A DNA stretch of 64,000 nt, taken from the NCBI GenBank assembly GCA_049177145.1, contig CP185406.1, forward strand, positions 186,001-250,000, read 5' to 3'. The notes under the pieces are model-generated. The model did not search any database, was not told the origin of the DNA, and worked only from the letters and a program-made list of their open reading frames with translations. Of this stretch, positions 8,412 to 18,872 are shown piece by piece. Both the position numbers and the translations under genes were made by a program. Positions within the stretch are counted from its first letter, which is position 1, and each line of letters starts with the position of its first letter. The DNA is from Hennigella sp049177145. Its GTDB lineage: Bacteria > Bacillota_I > Bacilli_A > Mycoplasmatales > Mycoplasmoidaceae.

Positions 8412-9629
8412 TTAATTTAGTATCGAATCAAATTTAGACCAACCAGACAATATATCTATACAATTTCCTATTGCCTTTTTTAACAAATCATCTAGTATTA
8501 AGTTTTTGTTTAATAAGTATTCTGAATATGATTCTTCATTATTAGATCTTGTATATGATTGCGGGTATACACGAGATTCAGGATGATGAAAATAATTTCT
8601 AACAAAAGAAATAATTGATTTATTCCTATATGTACAATGTTTTAAAGGATCAATGTAAACATGCTCAGTTGGCAAGGGAATAACACCATTACTTATTGGT
8701 GTTTTTTCATTAAATGAAAACCTAATGGGATATTTTGATTGGTCTTCTTGGTTTCAAAAATTGATTCGCCCAATTAATTCGTCAAGAAATTCAATTGAAT
8801 AAATACCATAAATTTCATATAAAATTTGTTGCATTGAACAAAAGCAGTTATTAAATTTATGGGGTTCAAAATTTGCATCTATTTTATCTTTAACTAAAAT
8901 GTTTACTGTGTTTTTCTTCGATATGCTTTCATTTAGTAACATTTTAATTAATAAAGGTGAATGGCTTGTTAAGTATATCTGAATGTTTGGTAATGAATTG
9001 TCAACATCTAATAATTTTACAATTATTTTTTTAATAAAATCCGGATGAAAATAGCTTTCCAATTCATCGAAAAATAATACTATTTTTGATATAGACGGTA
9101 AACTTTTAAATTTTTTAATTAATCTTAAACACTCCAAAATTCCATAAAAATGAAGTTGCCCATGTGATGGCTTATTATCTTTTACTGAATAAGCCACATC
9201 AAAACTTTCCATATCCTTCATTTCTTTTTCAATTTTATTTTTGTATATTTCGTTTGTATATAAGTTCGATTCGTTTTGACCAGGCTTAATTTGTTCAAAT
9301 AAGACATTTGCTTTTTCATTAAATTCTTTTATCTGTTCCTTTAAAGTGTTAGAAATTGAATCCATATTAATTTTTTCTTGATCACCAACAGAAATTTCGC
9401 CAAAAATTTTATTTAAAATTATACTTATTGGGTTTTTGTATGTTGTTTTCCTTGCTGTTCCATCGGGTCCTAACAAATTGCTATTGCTTTCTCCGGACCA
9501 TAAAGATCCAAGTTCGGATGCTGCAGGAAAGAAAATTGCCAACTTTCCTTCTCCTTCAACTTTATGGTATTCTTCATTTAAAGTGTGCGTTTTGCCTCAC
9601 CCATTTGGTGCAATAAATAAGTTAATCAT
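8412..9629 (-). CDS. AAA/ABC-type ATPase, second gene of DUF3800-ATPase pair
   Basis: This 405-residue protein has a Walker A motif at its very N-terminus (APNGWGKTHT, residues 7-16), an ABC-like signature (PSHGQLHF, near 155) and a Walker B motif (VLFFDELES, near 185) followed by the switch His (LTSHSP). This is the AAA_15/AAA_21, OLD-like ATPase layout common in phage-defence systems. It starts 1 bp after the upstream stop, and its ribosome-binding site (GGAAAGG) lies inside the upstream gene, so the two should be co-translated. The Walker A Trp is a TGA codon. No nuclease domain is evident in this protein itself. Confidence 0.78.
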
Positions 9630-9630
9630 A

Positions 9631-10758
9631 CTAATTTAGTTCCTTTCCTCAATTACTAATTCATCAAAACCATGTTTCCCTATTTTTCATTAAATCTGTT
9701 GGCAAAATAGATTGAATAAACAAATCGCTAATTTTTAATGACTTCTCAACAATTTCATCAAATGTTTTCAAATTATTAATTTTTTTGTCTGCCATAAAAT
9801 GCACAGTTTTTTTTATGATTTCTGGATGAACATAATCAAGAAAAATAAAAGTATTTTTAATAAAACCTGCAAGAAAATCAGAAAGTTGCACCAAGAGATC
9901 TTTTTTTGAATCAACAAATTTAAAATTTATTATTTCTTTCTTTTTATAATAGATCGCATTTTTTGATAAATAATTTTTAACTTGATTCTGATTATCAAAA
10001 GTTTTTTCGCAATTATAAAAATTAATTATTCGAGAATGATATATATGAGAATAATCATTAATAGCAGTAAATGGTTCTCGATTTGACAAAAAACTGAACT
10101 GAATGTTTTCTGATGCAAATATACTTAAACATCAAATGATAATATTTAAACTATCAACATATTGCAAAAATTTATTCTTGTTTTTATTTATTATTTTAAT
10201 AAGTTCTTTGCAAAACAATTTAGAATTAGTTATGTTTGGATAGCCCACTGCAACAAAAAATTTCTTGAATTCATTGTAATTATTTAAAACATAGTAAAAC
10301 AAATCATTTTTTAATTTGAATTGGATTGGCAGCACGATTTCAGGGAATACATCAATAAAAGAATCAATTATATCGGTCAAAGAATAATAAATGTTATTCA
10401 TAACTGAATAATGAATATAACCGTTGTTGTTTTTTATTCATTCAAATAAATCATTAATATTCTTATCAACAAAAATATTCGGTGCCTTGTTTTTCTTTCT
10501 ACTAAAAAATAATTTTGATTTAAATTCAGAAGATTTCGTCATTTTTTTAAAAATATTTTTAAGCGAAGCCAAATCAACTTTTTGTCCGTGTTCGAAAGCA
10601 ACACCGGCCAAAATAAAATTTTCATATTGTGCTTTTTTGTTAGACTGATCTTCTGCCTTAATATTAAATTTTCCAGGGAACCCGCTTTCATCAAAATACA
10701 TATCAAATTTTAGATCAATGTGTGGTATTCCGCATGTTTCGATTTGTGTTTTGCCCAT
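9631..10758 (-). CDS. DUF3800-like protein, first gene of a probable two-gene defence module
   Basis: This 375-residue protein has the two hallmarks I associate with DUF3800: an N-terminal DESG motif in a beta strand (FDMYFDESGFPG, around residue 23) and a C-terminal VQLSDFLAG motif (near 290). The fold is thought to be RNase H-like, so it may be a nuclease. It reads through two adjacent TGA codons near the 3' end to a TAG 1 bp before the ATPase start. The ribosome-binding site is AGGAG. With the adjacent ATPase it makes a toxin/nuclease plus sensor ATPase arrangement; the defence role is inferred from context. Confidence 0.7.
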
Positions 10759-10850
10759 TATTTTCTCCTATTATTTTACAAAAAAATTATAATCTAATAA
10801 ATCAATATATTTGATAGATGCCTAGTAAATTTTGCTTAGTTATAAAAAAG

Positions 10851-10879
10851 TTGTAATTTTTGTAAAAAGTGTATATAAT
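10851..10879 (+). promoter_or_regulatory. Strong sigma-70-type promoter of a small RNA
   Basis: TTGTAA (10851-10856) and TATAAT (10874-10879) are separated by exactly 17 nt, the best -35/-10 pair in the accessory region. No start codon follows; what follows is a short GC-richer segment and a T-run. Confidence 0.75.
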
Positions 10880-10884
10880 CTATT

Positions 10885-10942
10885 TGTCGGAGCCCATTCA
10901 CGCCTCTTCTTTGAAAGCGCACCAGGATGGGACATTTTTTTA
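10885..10942 (+). ncRNA. Probable small structured RNA upstream of the Abi_2 gene
   Basis: About 57 nt starting 6 nt after the -10 box and ending in a run of seven T. TGT(C) at 10885-10888 and CCCAT at 10893-10897 pair with ATGGG-ACA at 10927-10934, giving an outer stem with a GGAG bulge. Inside, CGC (10901-10903) pairs with GCG (10917-10919), capped by TTC/GAA. The outer stem directly abuts the T-run, as in an intrinsic terminator. The segment is far more GC-rich than its surroundings and has no ORF. From memory, small structured RNAs have been reported beside abiF-type genes; this one sits about 60 bp upstream of such a gene. Confidence 0.65.
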
Positions 10943-10953
10943 TTTCTAATTTA

Positions 10954-10991
10954 TACTTTATTAAATTTTATAAATAAAATTTAATAAAGTA
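10954..10991. repeat. 38-bp A/T palindrome with 18-bp arms and AA centre
   Basis: TACTTTATTAAATTTTAT, AA, then the exact complement. It lies between the small RNA and the -10 box of the Abi_2 gene. It could end small-RNA readthrough or act as an operator. Two others with the same centre TTTATAAATAAA occur at 37730-37765 and 60772-60805. Confidence 0.75.
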
Positions 10992-11000
10992 GTATATAAT

Positions 11001-11879
11001 ATGACCGTGGAAAATAATCAAAATAAGAAATTAATGGATTACATAGGCAAAACCATTAAGAATAGCAACATCAAAGTTAATAATCTTTATAAAGCCGAAA
11101 GATTATTGGCTAACATTCACCATAATCATCTATTTGATTATGGCAAAGGATTAATTAACCCTAAAACTGGAAAATTTAAAACTGATGTTACTATTGATTG
11201 ATTGTTTTCAATCTACTCATTTGATAGCGAACTTAGAAATGCCTTATTTAGCATCATTGAATTAATAGAAGTAAACCTTCGCTCTAGATTATCTTATTAT
11301 TTAACAATGCAATATGGCCCTAAAGGTATGTTTAAAAAATCTAATTTTGATGATATTAAACGGACTAATTCAACAACTAACGAAGTTATTAGCACATATG
11401 AAACAATAATTGAGCACTATAAACGCCTAAAACCGGGAAATTCAAAAAATGGGCAACCTGTTGAGAGAGAATTTTATAGGATAATTGAGCAATTATCATT
11501 TGGTGATATTATTTCTCTATACAACATTCTAAAAATTGATGACAAAAAATATATCTCTAGTATCTATAAAATGAAGTTTAGTAAATTTAATTCAAATTTA
11601 CAAGTCATTAAAGAAGTTAGAAACATCTGTGCACACTTCGAGAAAATTTATGATAAAAGTCTTCGTTTTATTCCAAGTCTAAAAGAAGAATATAAAGATT
11701 TTTTCAATAACAATAAAGTCTTCGCAGCATTGCTGAGTATGAAATGTGTTATTGACAATAACCGCATTTGAAGCAAATTTATGATACGTATAGTTAAAGT
11801 AATCAAGACTTACAAAAAATATATTGATCTAGAAGCTATAGGTTTCCCTAAAAATTGAGAAGAAATATTAACTAAATAA
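11001..11879 (+). CDS. Abi_2 family (AbiD/AbiF-like) abortive infection protein
   Basis: This 292-residue protein shows the Abi_2 layout: an N-terminal helical region (NNLYKAERLLANIHHNHLF), the LLFSIYSFDSELRNALF block (about residues 68-82), and a HEPN-type RNA-cleavage motif R207-N-x3-H212 (RNICAH). Such proteins are thought to halt phage replication by cutting RNA. TATAAT directly abuts the ATG, so the gene may be translated from the small-RNA transcript or from the in-frame ATG about 50 nt downstream. It is followed by the DUF2779 gene with a 2-bp gap. Several TGA codons encode Trp. Confidence 0.85.
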
Positions 11880-11881
11880 CT

Positions 11882-13363
11882 ATGATCACAAAATCACACT
11901 ATGTAATATATAGATCTTGTCCTAGACAATTCTATTACTTACAAAACAACAAAGACAAACAAAGAAAATTAAGTCTAGATGAACAAGACCGTATTAATCA
12001 AGGTTTAGAGGTAGGACAATTAGCAACCACATATTTTGCTAATACTATTAGCATAAAGAAAAACTCTGCTAAAGCAGATGTTAAACTGCAAGCACAATTA
12101 ACAGCTAAATTCTTAAAAGAGAATGCTAACTGTATTGCAGAAGCATCTTTTATCTATCAAGACTTATTCTGTGCTGTAGACTTATTAGTTAAAGATAAAG
12201 ATGGCTATAACATTTATGAAGTTAAAGCTACTAAACATGCACAAGAAAATCTAGATGAATATTGTGCTGACGTAGCCTTTCAAAAATATGTTTTAGAAAA
12301 ATGTGGTCTAAAGATAAAAGAATGTTACATTCTTTATCTAAATGAAAACTATATAAAGCAAGGACCAATAGATGTTAAAGGTCTATTTACTACATTAGAC
12401 CTTAATGAACAGGCACAATTTGGTAGAGAATGTAACCAAATAGAAACATATCTTAACCAAATGAGACAACTATTATCTTCTAAACAATTACCCAACTATG
12501 GCACTTGTAATAAAGCTTGTCCTTTCTTTGTTTTTTGTCATGAAGATTTACCAAAACCAAATATTCTTGAGCTAAACAATATCCGTTTAGCTACCGCTCA
12601 TAAATTCATTAACCAAGGCATTAAAACCCTAAAAGACTATAAAAAACAAGCAAAGAAAGTAAGTGACTTCCAAGGCATTCAATTATCAACTACTGATCAA
12701 CCTCATATAGATAAACCACAAATTAAAGGTTTTCTAGAATCTTTAAAATATCCTCTATACCATTTAGACTTTGAAACAACTATGAAAGCAATACCTGTCT
12801 GTGATGGTCATAGACCATGACAATCTATTGCCTTTCAGTATTCATTACATATTGATACAAAACCAGGTAACAAATGTGAACATAGAGAATTTTTAGCCGA
12901 TCAATATGATGATGAGTATAGATTAGCTAAACAATTAACAAAAGATATCCCACCACATGCTACAGTGGTAGCTTTTAGTGTTGGTACAGAACGTAGTATT
13001 ATTAAAAGACTAGCAGATAGATTTACTGATCTAAAAGATCAACTATTGGCTTTAACAACTAATATGGTTGATTTAATCTATCCCTTTAAACAAGGCTACT
13101 ACTATAACCCTAAACAACATGGTGTTAATTCTATTAAAGCTGTTATGCCAGCCATGTGTCCAGAACTTGAAAAAGCTTATAAAGACTTACCTACTGTCCA
13201 CAATGGTGGTGAAGCTTTAACTGAATTTCCTAAGATGTTAGAAATGACAGGACAAGCTAGGCAACAATCAAGAGATGGTATGTTAGCTTATTGCTATCAG
13301 GATACTCAAAGTATGGTTGATATATTAAATACACTTTGAAAATTAATAGAGGGTAAATGCTAA
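11882..13363 (+). CDS. DUF2779 protein: Cas4-like nuclease plus DEDD exonuclease-like domain
   Basis: This 493-residue protein begins with a PD-(D/E)xK/Cas4-like part (SCPRQFYY near residue 13, YEVKATK near 112-118, Cys cluster TCNKACPFFVFC near 205-217). The first Cys and the later three could hold an iron-sulfur cluster. A C-terminal RNase H-like exonuclease part follows (LDFETT near 297, YCYQDTQSMVDIL near the end). This fusion (DUF2779) is known from many mycoplasmas without a clear role. It lies 2 bp after the Abi_2 gene, so it is likely co-transcribed. Three or more TGA codons are Trp. Confidence 0.8.
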
Positions 13364-13368
13364 ATAAT

Positions 13369-13392
13369 AAAAAACTAGGAATCCCTAGTTTT
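13369..13392. terminator. CTAG-type hairpin (ACTAGG-AATC-CCTAGT)
   Basis: A-run, ACTAGG stem, T-run, between the convergent DUF2779 and lipoprotein genes. It is the first of nine hairpins of the same design in 13-33 kb. Confidence 0.85.
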
Positions 13393-13396
13393 TATC

Positions 13397-14905
13397 TTAA
13401 ATGCAGAAGCAAGGAACAAAACAATTTTTTGAATTAGCCCAATCTCCGCTAATAGATCCAGTTGATGACCTAACTTGGTGGAAATCTGTATCAGTATCAA
13501 TTAATGGAGATCTCATTCAATAATATGAAGGTTGCCCAAGCATATCATTAAATATTAAGCATGGATAACCAATTGTTTCTCCTTCTTCATTTAATATTTC
13601 CCCTTGTCCTATTTCGTTAACATAATATTGGTATTGCCGTCCCTCATTTTTATAGTAATAGCCTTGTTCTTTATATTTAGTAAGAGCTTGAGAACAGAAA
13701 AGATTAGCTAAAGAGAGAACAAAAACTTTGGCCTTTTGCGATGTTGGTTGTCATGACTCCTGGCCACCAGTATTAACTGTTTGATAAACTTCCTTAAAGT
13801 CTATGCCATCATTAGATTGACTAATCATTGTAAGAACCGTTCGTTTCTCATCAATTAATCTTCCTCTATTGTCTGCTCAAACACCTACATCATCTGAACT
13901 ATTTAACGTTTGGGGGATAAAAGTGTCCCAATAATTAGCGTTGTCTTTAGAATCTGAACACTTTGCATACATTTGTTCACCAGAATTATTAGAAACTAAA
14001 TGCATTAATTGAAAAGTGAAAACTACTGGTTCTTTCTTAGTTTGATCTGTAAAGTCTTGTCTGCAACCAATAACTCTAGCTTGATGGTCATATCCATTAA
14101 TCATAAGGCTTCTTCTTTGCCCAATAAAATCGTCAAAAGAATTAGCGGGTTGTTCTTCTATCTCTTCCGTTTCCAAATTGCCATCTATGGTAAACCTAGA
14201 CAAGAATTGTTCATCGTTTCATTCACCATCTTCTAAATTATTACAAGCTTGAGATATGTCAGCTCAAGAACATGTATTAAAATTAATTCTCTCAATCTTT
14301 TGGGTAACTGTAATGGCACATGTTGCTTTAATTCCCTTGTATTTATATACAGATGCTGTAATTGTTGCTGGAGCAGTATATGTTTGATCCACGGCCGTAA
14401 CCAACCCAGTAATAGAATCAACAGCGACAGCAAACGAATCTGATTCTCAAATAACATCTTGTTTGGCACCGTCTGGATTTACAACGGCATGTAATTGTTT
14501 TTCATCACCTACTACCATTTCAAGAGATGAACCTTCAGTAATTGTTATGCTTGTAGGTAAGGGGTAAACAGTAATTAAATATTCTGAGAAAATATCTGCG
14601 TGTCCCTTTACCGAAACTTTAATTGTCACTTCGCCAGCTCCTATAGCGGTGACTAAACCACTAGGTCCAACGTTGGCCTTTGAATCATCTGATGACTCTC
14701 AAACAAACTCTGCTTTTGCTCCTTCTGGCAAAACCTCTACAAAAAGTTGTTCTGTTTGTCCAACATCCAATTCATCCGTTTCTGCATTAATATGAATTTC
14801 AGTAGGAATGATCTCGGATTCCTTATTACAGCTAGAAATAGTGGTAATTGGACCCGACAACATTGAAAAACATAAAATTGAATTTATTATTTTTATTTTT
14901 TTCAT
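13397..14905 (-). CDS. Surface lipoprotein with two Big_2 domains and a DUF6273-like C-terminus
   Basis: This 502-residue protein has a lipobox (ITTISSC, Cys about 26). Two bacterial Ig-like (Big_2) repeats follow (about 35-100 and 110-190; TEIHINAETDELDVGQTEQL and TSITITEGSSLEMVVG). The C-terminal half ends in YYWMRSP ... SKNCFVPCFCI, the DUF6273 pattern of surface proteins. It should be anchored outside the membrane and present a ligand-binding domain. TATAAT lies about 6 nt before ATG with no Shine-Dalgarno. The C-terminal half is related to the lipoprotein at 23.0-24.5 kb (shared INLNGYDH/MINGYDH and RVxGxxQDxTD blocks), while the N-terminal halves differ. Confidence 0.82.
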
Positions 14906-14940
14906 ATTTTAATTATAAGACAAAATAAATTAATGAAAAT

Positions 14941-14962
14941 TAAAGAGTTCACACTCTTTTTT
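14941..14962 (-). terminator. Terminator AAAGAGT-TCAC-ACTCTTTT
   Basis: A 7-bp stem just after the stop of the GxGYxYP gene (minus strand). It differs from the CTAG hairpins at the other borders of this island. Confidence 0.7.
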
Positions 14963-14964
14963 AA

Positions 14965-16788
14965 TTATGGTCTTGGGTAATCAGTTGGTACATCATCAAC
15001 ATGTGGAACATTATCGCTGATTAGTTGTAGTAATTGACTAATTGTAACAAGTTCTACATCAGCTGGTAAAGCTCTAACAAATTCATGAAGGTTGTACATT
15101 TTACCTTCAGCAGCTCATACGTTGACTACTAAAGCTGTATATCCATCTATTTTATGAATGTTACGTGGATATGATCTAAGTCTTTCTATAACTCTATCTC
15201 TATGAAGATAATCATTATCTCATATACCTTCTCTAAAACTTAGTAATGGTTTATCATTAATTCAATTAACTGAACCATGACCATCTAAAGATAATCCATC
15301 TAATGATCAAACTAATCCTTTAATTTGTTCTTGTTGCATAAATGGAGTCATGCATATTGGATCTGTATCTTGTGGATCATCAGTTAGATATGTTGGGTTT
15401 TGAAAGTCTAGTACATTGCAAACAGACAAATCACAGTCTTGCATATATCCTGCTGTACGTTGAGCAAAAGCATTGTAATCATCCATCAAGCTATCTTGAT
15501 AATATCAAGCAGGGTTAATATATGCATAACCACTTGGTCCTGCAATTAATTCATCATTAGCTGAAGCGGTTGCATACATTTCTTCTAGAACGCTATTGTT
15601 TAAATCTATTGGAGTTGGTGACATGGTTCAACTAAGAGGGAATTCACCACGATATGGACTACCTCAATATTCATCAGATGTTAGAAAATCATTTTGCATT
15701 CATTGAATGTTATCACCATCTGACATCACTATTGCTAAATAGTGTTTGTTAGGATTAGCTTTTATTTTCTTATGTTCAGGTTGATGATAAGTTTCTCTTG
15801 CTTTGTCATAAGAATAGAATGTTAGGTTATAGCAGTGATCAGAAGCTAGAACATTGAATTTGTGAGTTGTAGATCAAATTAAATAATCTTGTTCTGCTCC
15901 ACAGTGACTAATAGATCCATCAAAACCATGACTTCAACCAAAGATTGGTGAATTTGGTTTCATCTTACTAGCAACATAATCTCTAGATGTATCTTCTTCT
16001 AAACCTACGCATACTGTAGGAATTTTAGCAGCGATTGCATAATCACGTAAAACAAAGTCAACAGGACTTTGATTTAATAACATTGTGTTATTTAATTGAT
16101 TTTCATAATGTTTAAATGTATCAAGAGGTGTATTCTCATCAGGATCTCATACATCAGTTCCTGTTGCTTCTGCAATACCGAAATTAGCAAGGATTGTTCT
16201 ATATTTACCATTGTCTGCTGTTAATAGTTTGTTGCTTGCCATTAAATAATGATCACATGCACTAACCATAGTAGCATTATTCACTGAAATATTATCAAAA
16301 TCAGGATCAGTTTCTACATTAATAGATTTAGTGTATTGAATGAACCTGCTATTAAATAAATTCTTATAGTCTCTTAAAACCGTTCAGATGCTTTCAACAT
16401 CAGGCTTTTGAGGATCAAAGTTAACATTGTTAACTACATGAACTTTAAAGCCATATTTGTATTGCATGTCATAGAATCATCTATCACGTTCATTAACGCC
16501 ACTTTTAACAAATATTTCTGCTTGACCTTTTTCTTGAACAATTAATCCTTCTAGTGATTGGAAAGTAGTATTGATATCATCTTTCAAATCACTATCAAAA
16601 CCACTTAAGTCTATAACTGTAATAGTGTCAGCTAGTTTTGGTGTACGGAAGTACACATTTTGTTCGTGAACAAATCCACCATTGTTTGTTCTATTGCTTT
16701 CAACTGCAGCAATAACAACTGGTGGGATTACAATAGTTGTTCCTATAACTGAAGGAACTATAATAGAAAATAATTTAAACTTTGTCAT
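14965..16788 (-). CDS. GxGYxYP-family putative secreted glycoside hydrolase
   Basis: This 607-residue protein is anchored by an N-terminal hydrophobic helix without a lipobox (IIVPSVIGTTIVIPPVVIAAVE). The body contains a DGDNIQWMQND segment, PLSWTMSP and AGPSGYAYINP, which fit the GxGYxYP family, annotated as putative glycoside hydrolases but with little biochemistry. The anchor is almost the same as in the two downstream-numbered glycosidases (GH97, GH2). TATAAT lies 7 nt before ATG. The N-terminal ~60 residues are duplicated in a broken gene at 24752-25025. Confidence 0.75.
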
Positions 16789-16808
16789 ATATGTAATTAT
16801 ATATAAAT

Positions 16809-16838
16809 AAAAAACTAGAGCTATAAGCTCTAGTTTTA
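16809..16838. terminator. CTAG-type hairpin (ACTAGAGCT-ATA-AGCTCTAGT)
   Basis: Lies between the stop of the GH97 gene and the -10 box of the GxGYxYP gene, so terminator and next promoter form one compact unit of about 50 bp. Confidence 0.85.
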
Positions 16839-16839
16839 T

Positions 16840-18825
16840 CTATTGTTTTCTTAGCTCAATTACAAATCCGGCATTATCTGTTACTTGGATTGCTCTTTTA
16901 GAATCACGAGTGATGATGTCATCTGTTCTTTCAATAGGGTTTTCACCTCTACTGCCACCATTATAGATGATGGCATCATATGTGCCTTTACCTAAGAAAG
17001 AGAAATCAAGATCGATAACTCTTTGCGTTCCATTTAATCCTGCTAATCATCAGTTGTCGCCCTTTCTTCGAGCAACAACTACATATTTTTCTGGATTACC
17101 TTGAATAAATTTAGATTGATCTCAACTTGCAGGTAAATGTTTATAGTAATCTGTATAAGGTGTTTCAGTAGTTAGATCTTCATCTATATAAACTGTAGGT
17201 AAATCTGCCATGGAAGGAATACCAGATTCATAGATAATTCCTAAAGCCATTTGGTATCCAATAGTTACATCATGTTCTAACGGTAGTACTACTGGTGTAA
17301 AATCAGTAGGACCAACTACCCCTCTTGTAAAGGTATGTAAAATACATTGTCCACCATACACATTATGCATTTCGTTACCACGAACTGCTTCACGGTTAAT
17401 AACATTAGGATATCTTCTTCTTTCACCTGTTGGTTTATTGCATCCATGACAATTAACAACCAAATGGTGTTTAGCTGCTAATTGATAAAATTTATCATAT
17501 TGTTCAATTGTTTGTTTATCTTCCATTTGGTCTGTTAGACGTGTTGGTTTTTCTGCTTGACCATCTCAGAAGTCAACTTTAACACCCGATATTCCTAAAT
17601 CTTCGTAAGATTGTAAGACTGCATCCATATCTGAGTAAAATGGGTCTCTTTTAGCGTCTACTCAAACAAGAACTTTAACTTCTGGTTCTTGTTTAGCATA
17701 ATTCATTAATTGAGTAAAGTGATCATCTTCATCTTGCAATGCTTCTCATCCAGCATCTAAAAGGACATATTTTCAACCCATGTTTTTAGATAAGGCAACA
17801 TATTTCATTTGTGTATCATAATCACCATCGCCACCAGCTTTAAGTCAACTTCAGGATGTTAATCCTGGTTCAACTCAATCATAATTGAAATCAGGTTGTC
17901 CTTCAGGTTTATATTCTTCAATATCACCTTGGATATCTTCTACAATAGTTGTTTCAAAGGCTGTAGCATAACTACCAACACTAGATACTCTTCATGGAGA
18001 AGTAAAAGGAAGAGTAACAGTGTAATCTGGGTCATATCCACCAGCCGGAGCATGAACTGTGGCTAATATATTGTTATCATCTCTTTCTAAGAAAGAACCA
18101 TGATAACCACTACCCATTAAACCACTTTCAGTGATAAATGAATAATAACCATTTGTTTCATAGCCAAAAGGTAAAGAAACCATTGTATCTTTTCCAATAT
18201 TCTTGTAATCACGCACCATATAGTGTGTTTCATAAGAATAGTAATCTATACCTTCTTGTCTATTAGCTTCATAATCCATTGCATATGTTAGCGAATAGTT
18301 TGGTATATTAAATTCACTAAATTCATTGAATCAAGTTAATTCATTAACTTCACTATCATCTGAATAAAAAGAATATTGAAAACCATAACCATCATTTAAA
18401 GCTCTAAATGTTACATCCATAAATAAGTCATCAATTCTTGTAGTGATGACTTTTTCTTTATAGTCAACATCAACATGACTTGTTTTACCTGATTTGCAAT
18501 CATAAGAAAAATGTTTGCTATTACTAGAGGACTTAACAAATGTTAAACCTTTAGAAAAGTCATATGTTTTCCCTGGAGCTGTAAATAACATTCCTAATGT
18601 TGATTTATTAACGATGTTGGCATTATTTTTCTTAACAGAATATGATAATTGTCCTTGATCAGATAAATCAATATTAATAGACAATGAACCATCTGGATTG
18701 GTTAATTGTCAATGATTTGTTGATATATCTTTTTCTTTTACCGTAGCAACCACAATGGGTGGTACTACAATTGCAGTTCCTACAACTGAAGGAACTATAA
18801 TTGAAACTAATTTAAACTTATTCAT
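16840..18825 (-). CDS. Glycoside hydrolase family 97 protein
   Basis: This 661-residue protein has the GH97 order of domains: an N-terminal beta domain starting NPDGSLSINIDLSDQGQL, then a (beta/alpha)8 barrel with SWSWLKAGGDGDYDTQMKYV, YVLLDAGWE, GVKVDFWDGQ and NCHGCNKPTGERRRYPN, and a C-terminal beta domain. Family members remove alpha-glucose or alpha-galactose from glycan ends. The Asp in VKVDFWD is where the retaining alpha-galactosidase branch carries its nucleophile, which favours that activity; this is inference. The N-terminal anchor (IIVPSVVGTAIVVPPIVVATVK) has no lipobox. TATAAT is 8 nt before ATG. GH97 is best known from Bacteroidota, so transfer is possible. Confidence 0.88.
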
Positions 18826-18844
18826 ATATGGTTATTATATAAAT

Positions 18845-18872
18845 AAAAAACTAGGGTAAAACCCTAGTTTTT
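18845..18872. terminator. CTAG-type hairpin (ACTAGGGT-AAA-ACCCTAGT)
   Basis: Directly at the stop codon of the GH2 gene and just before the -10 box of the GH97 gene on the minus strand. Confidence 0.85.

Noticed and set aside
9428..9639. Plus-strand frames opposite the N-terminus of the ATPase gene
   Set aside because: They overlap the Walker A region of a clear ATPase on the other strand.
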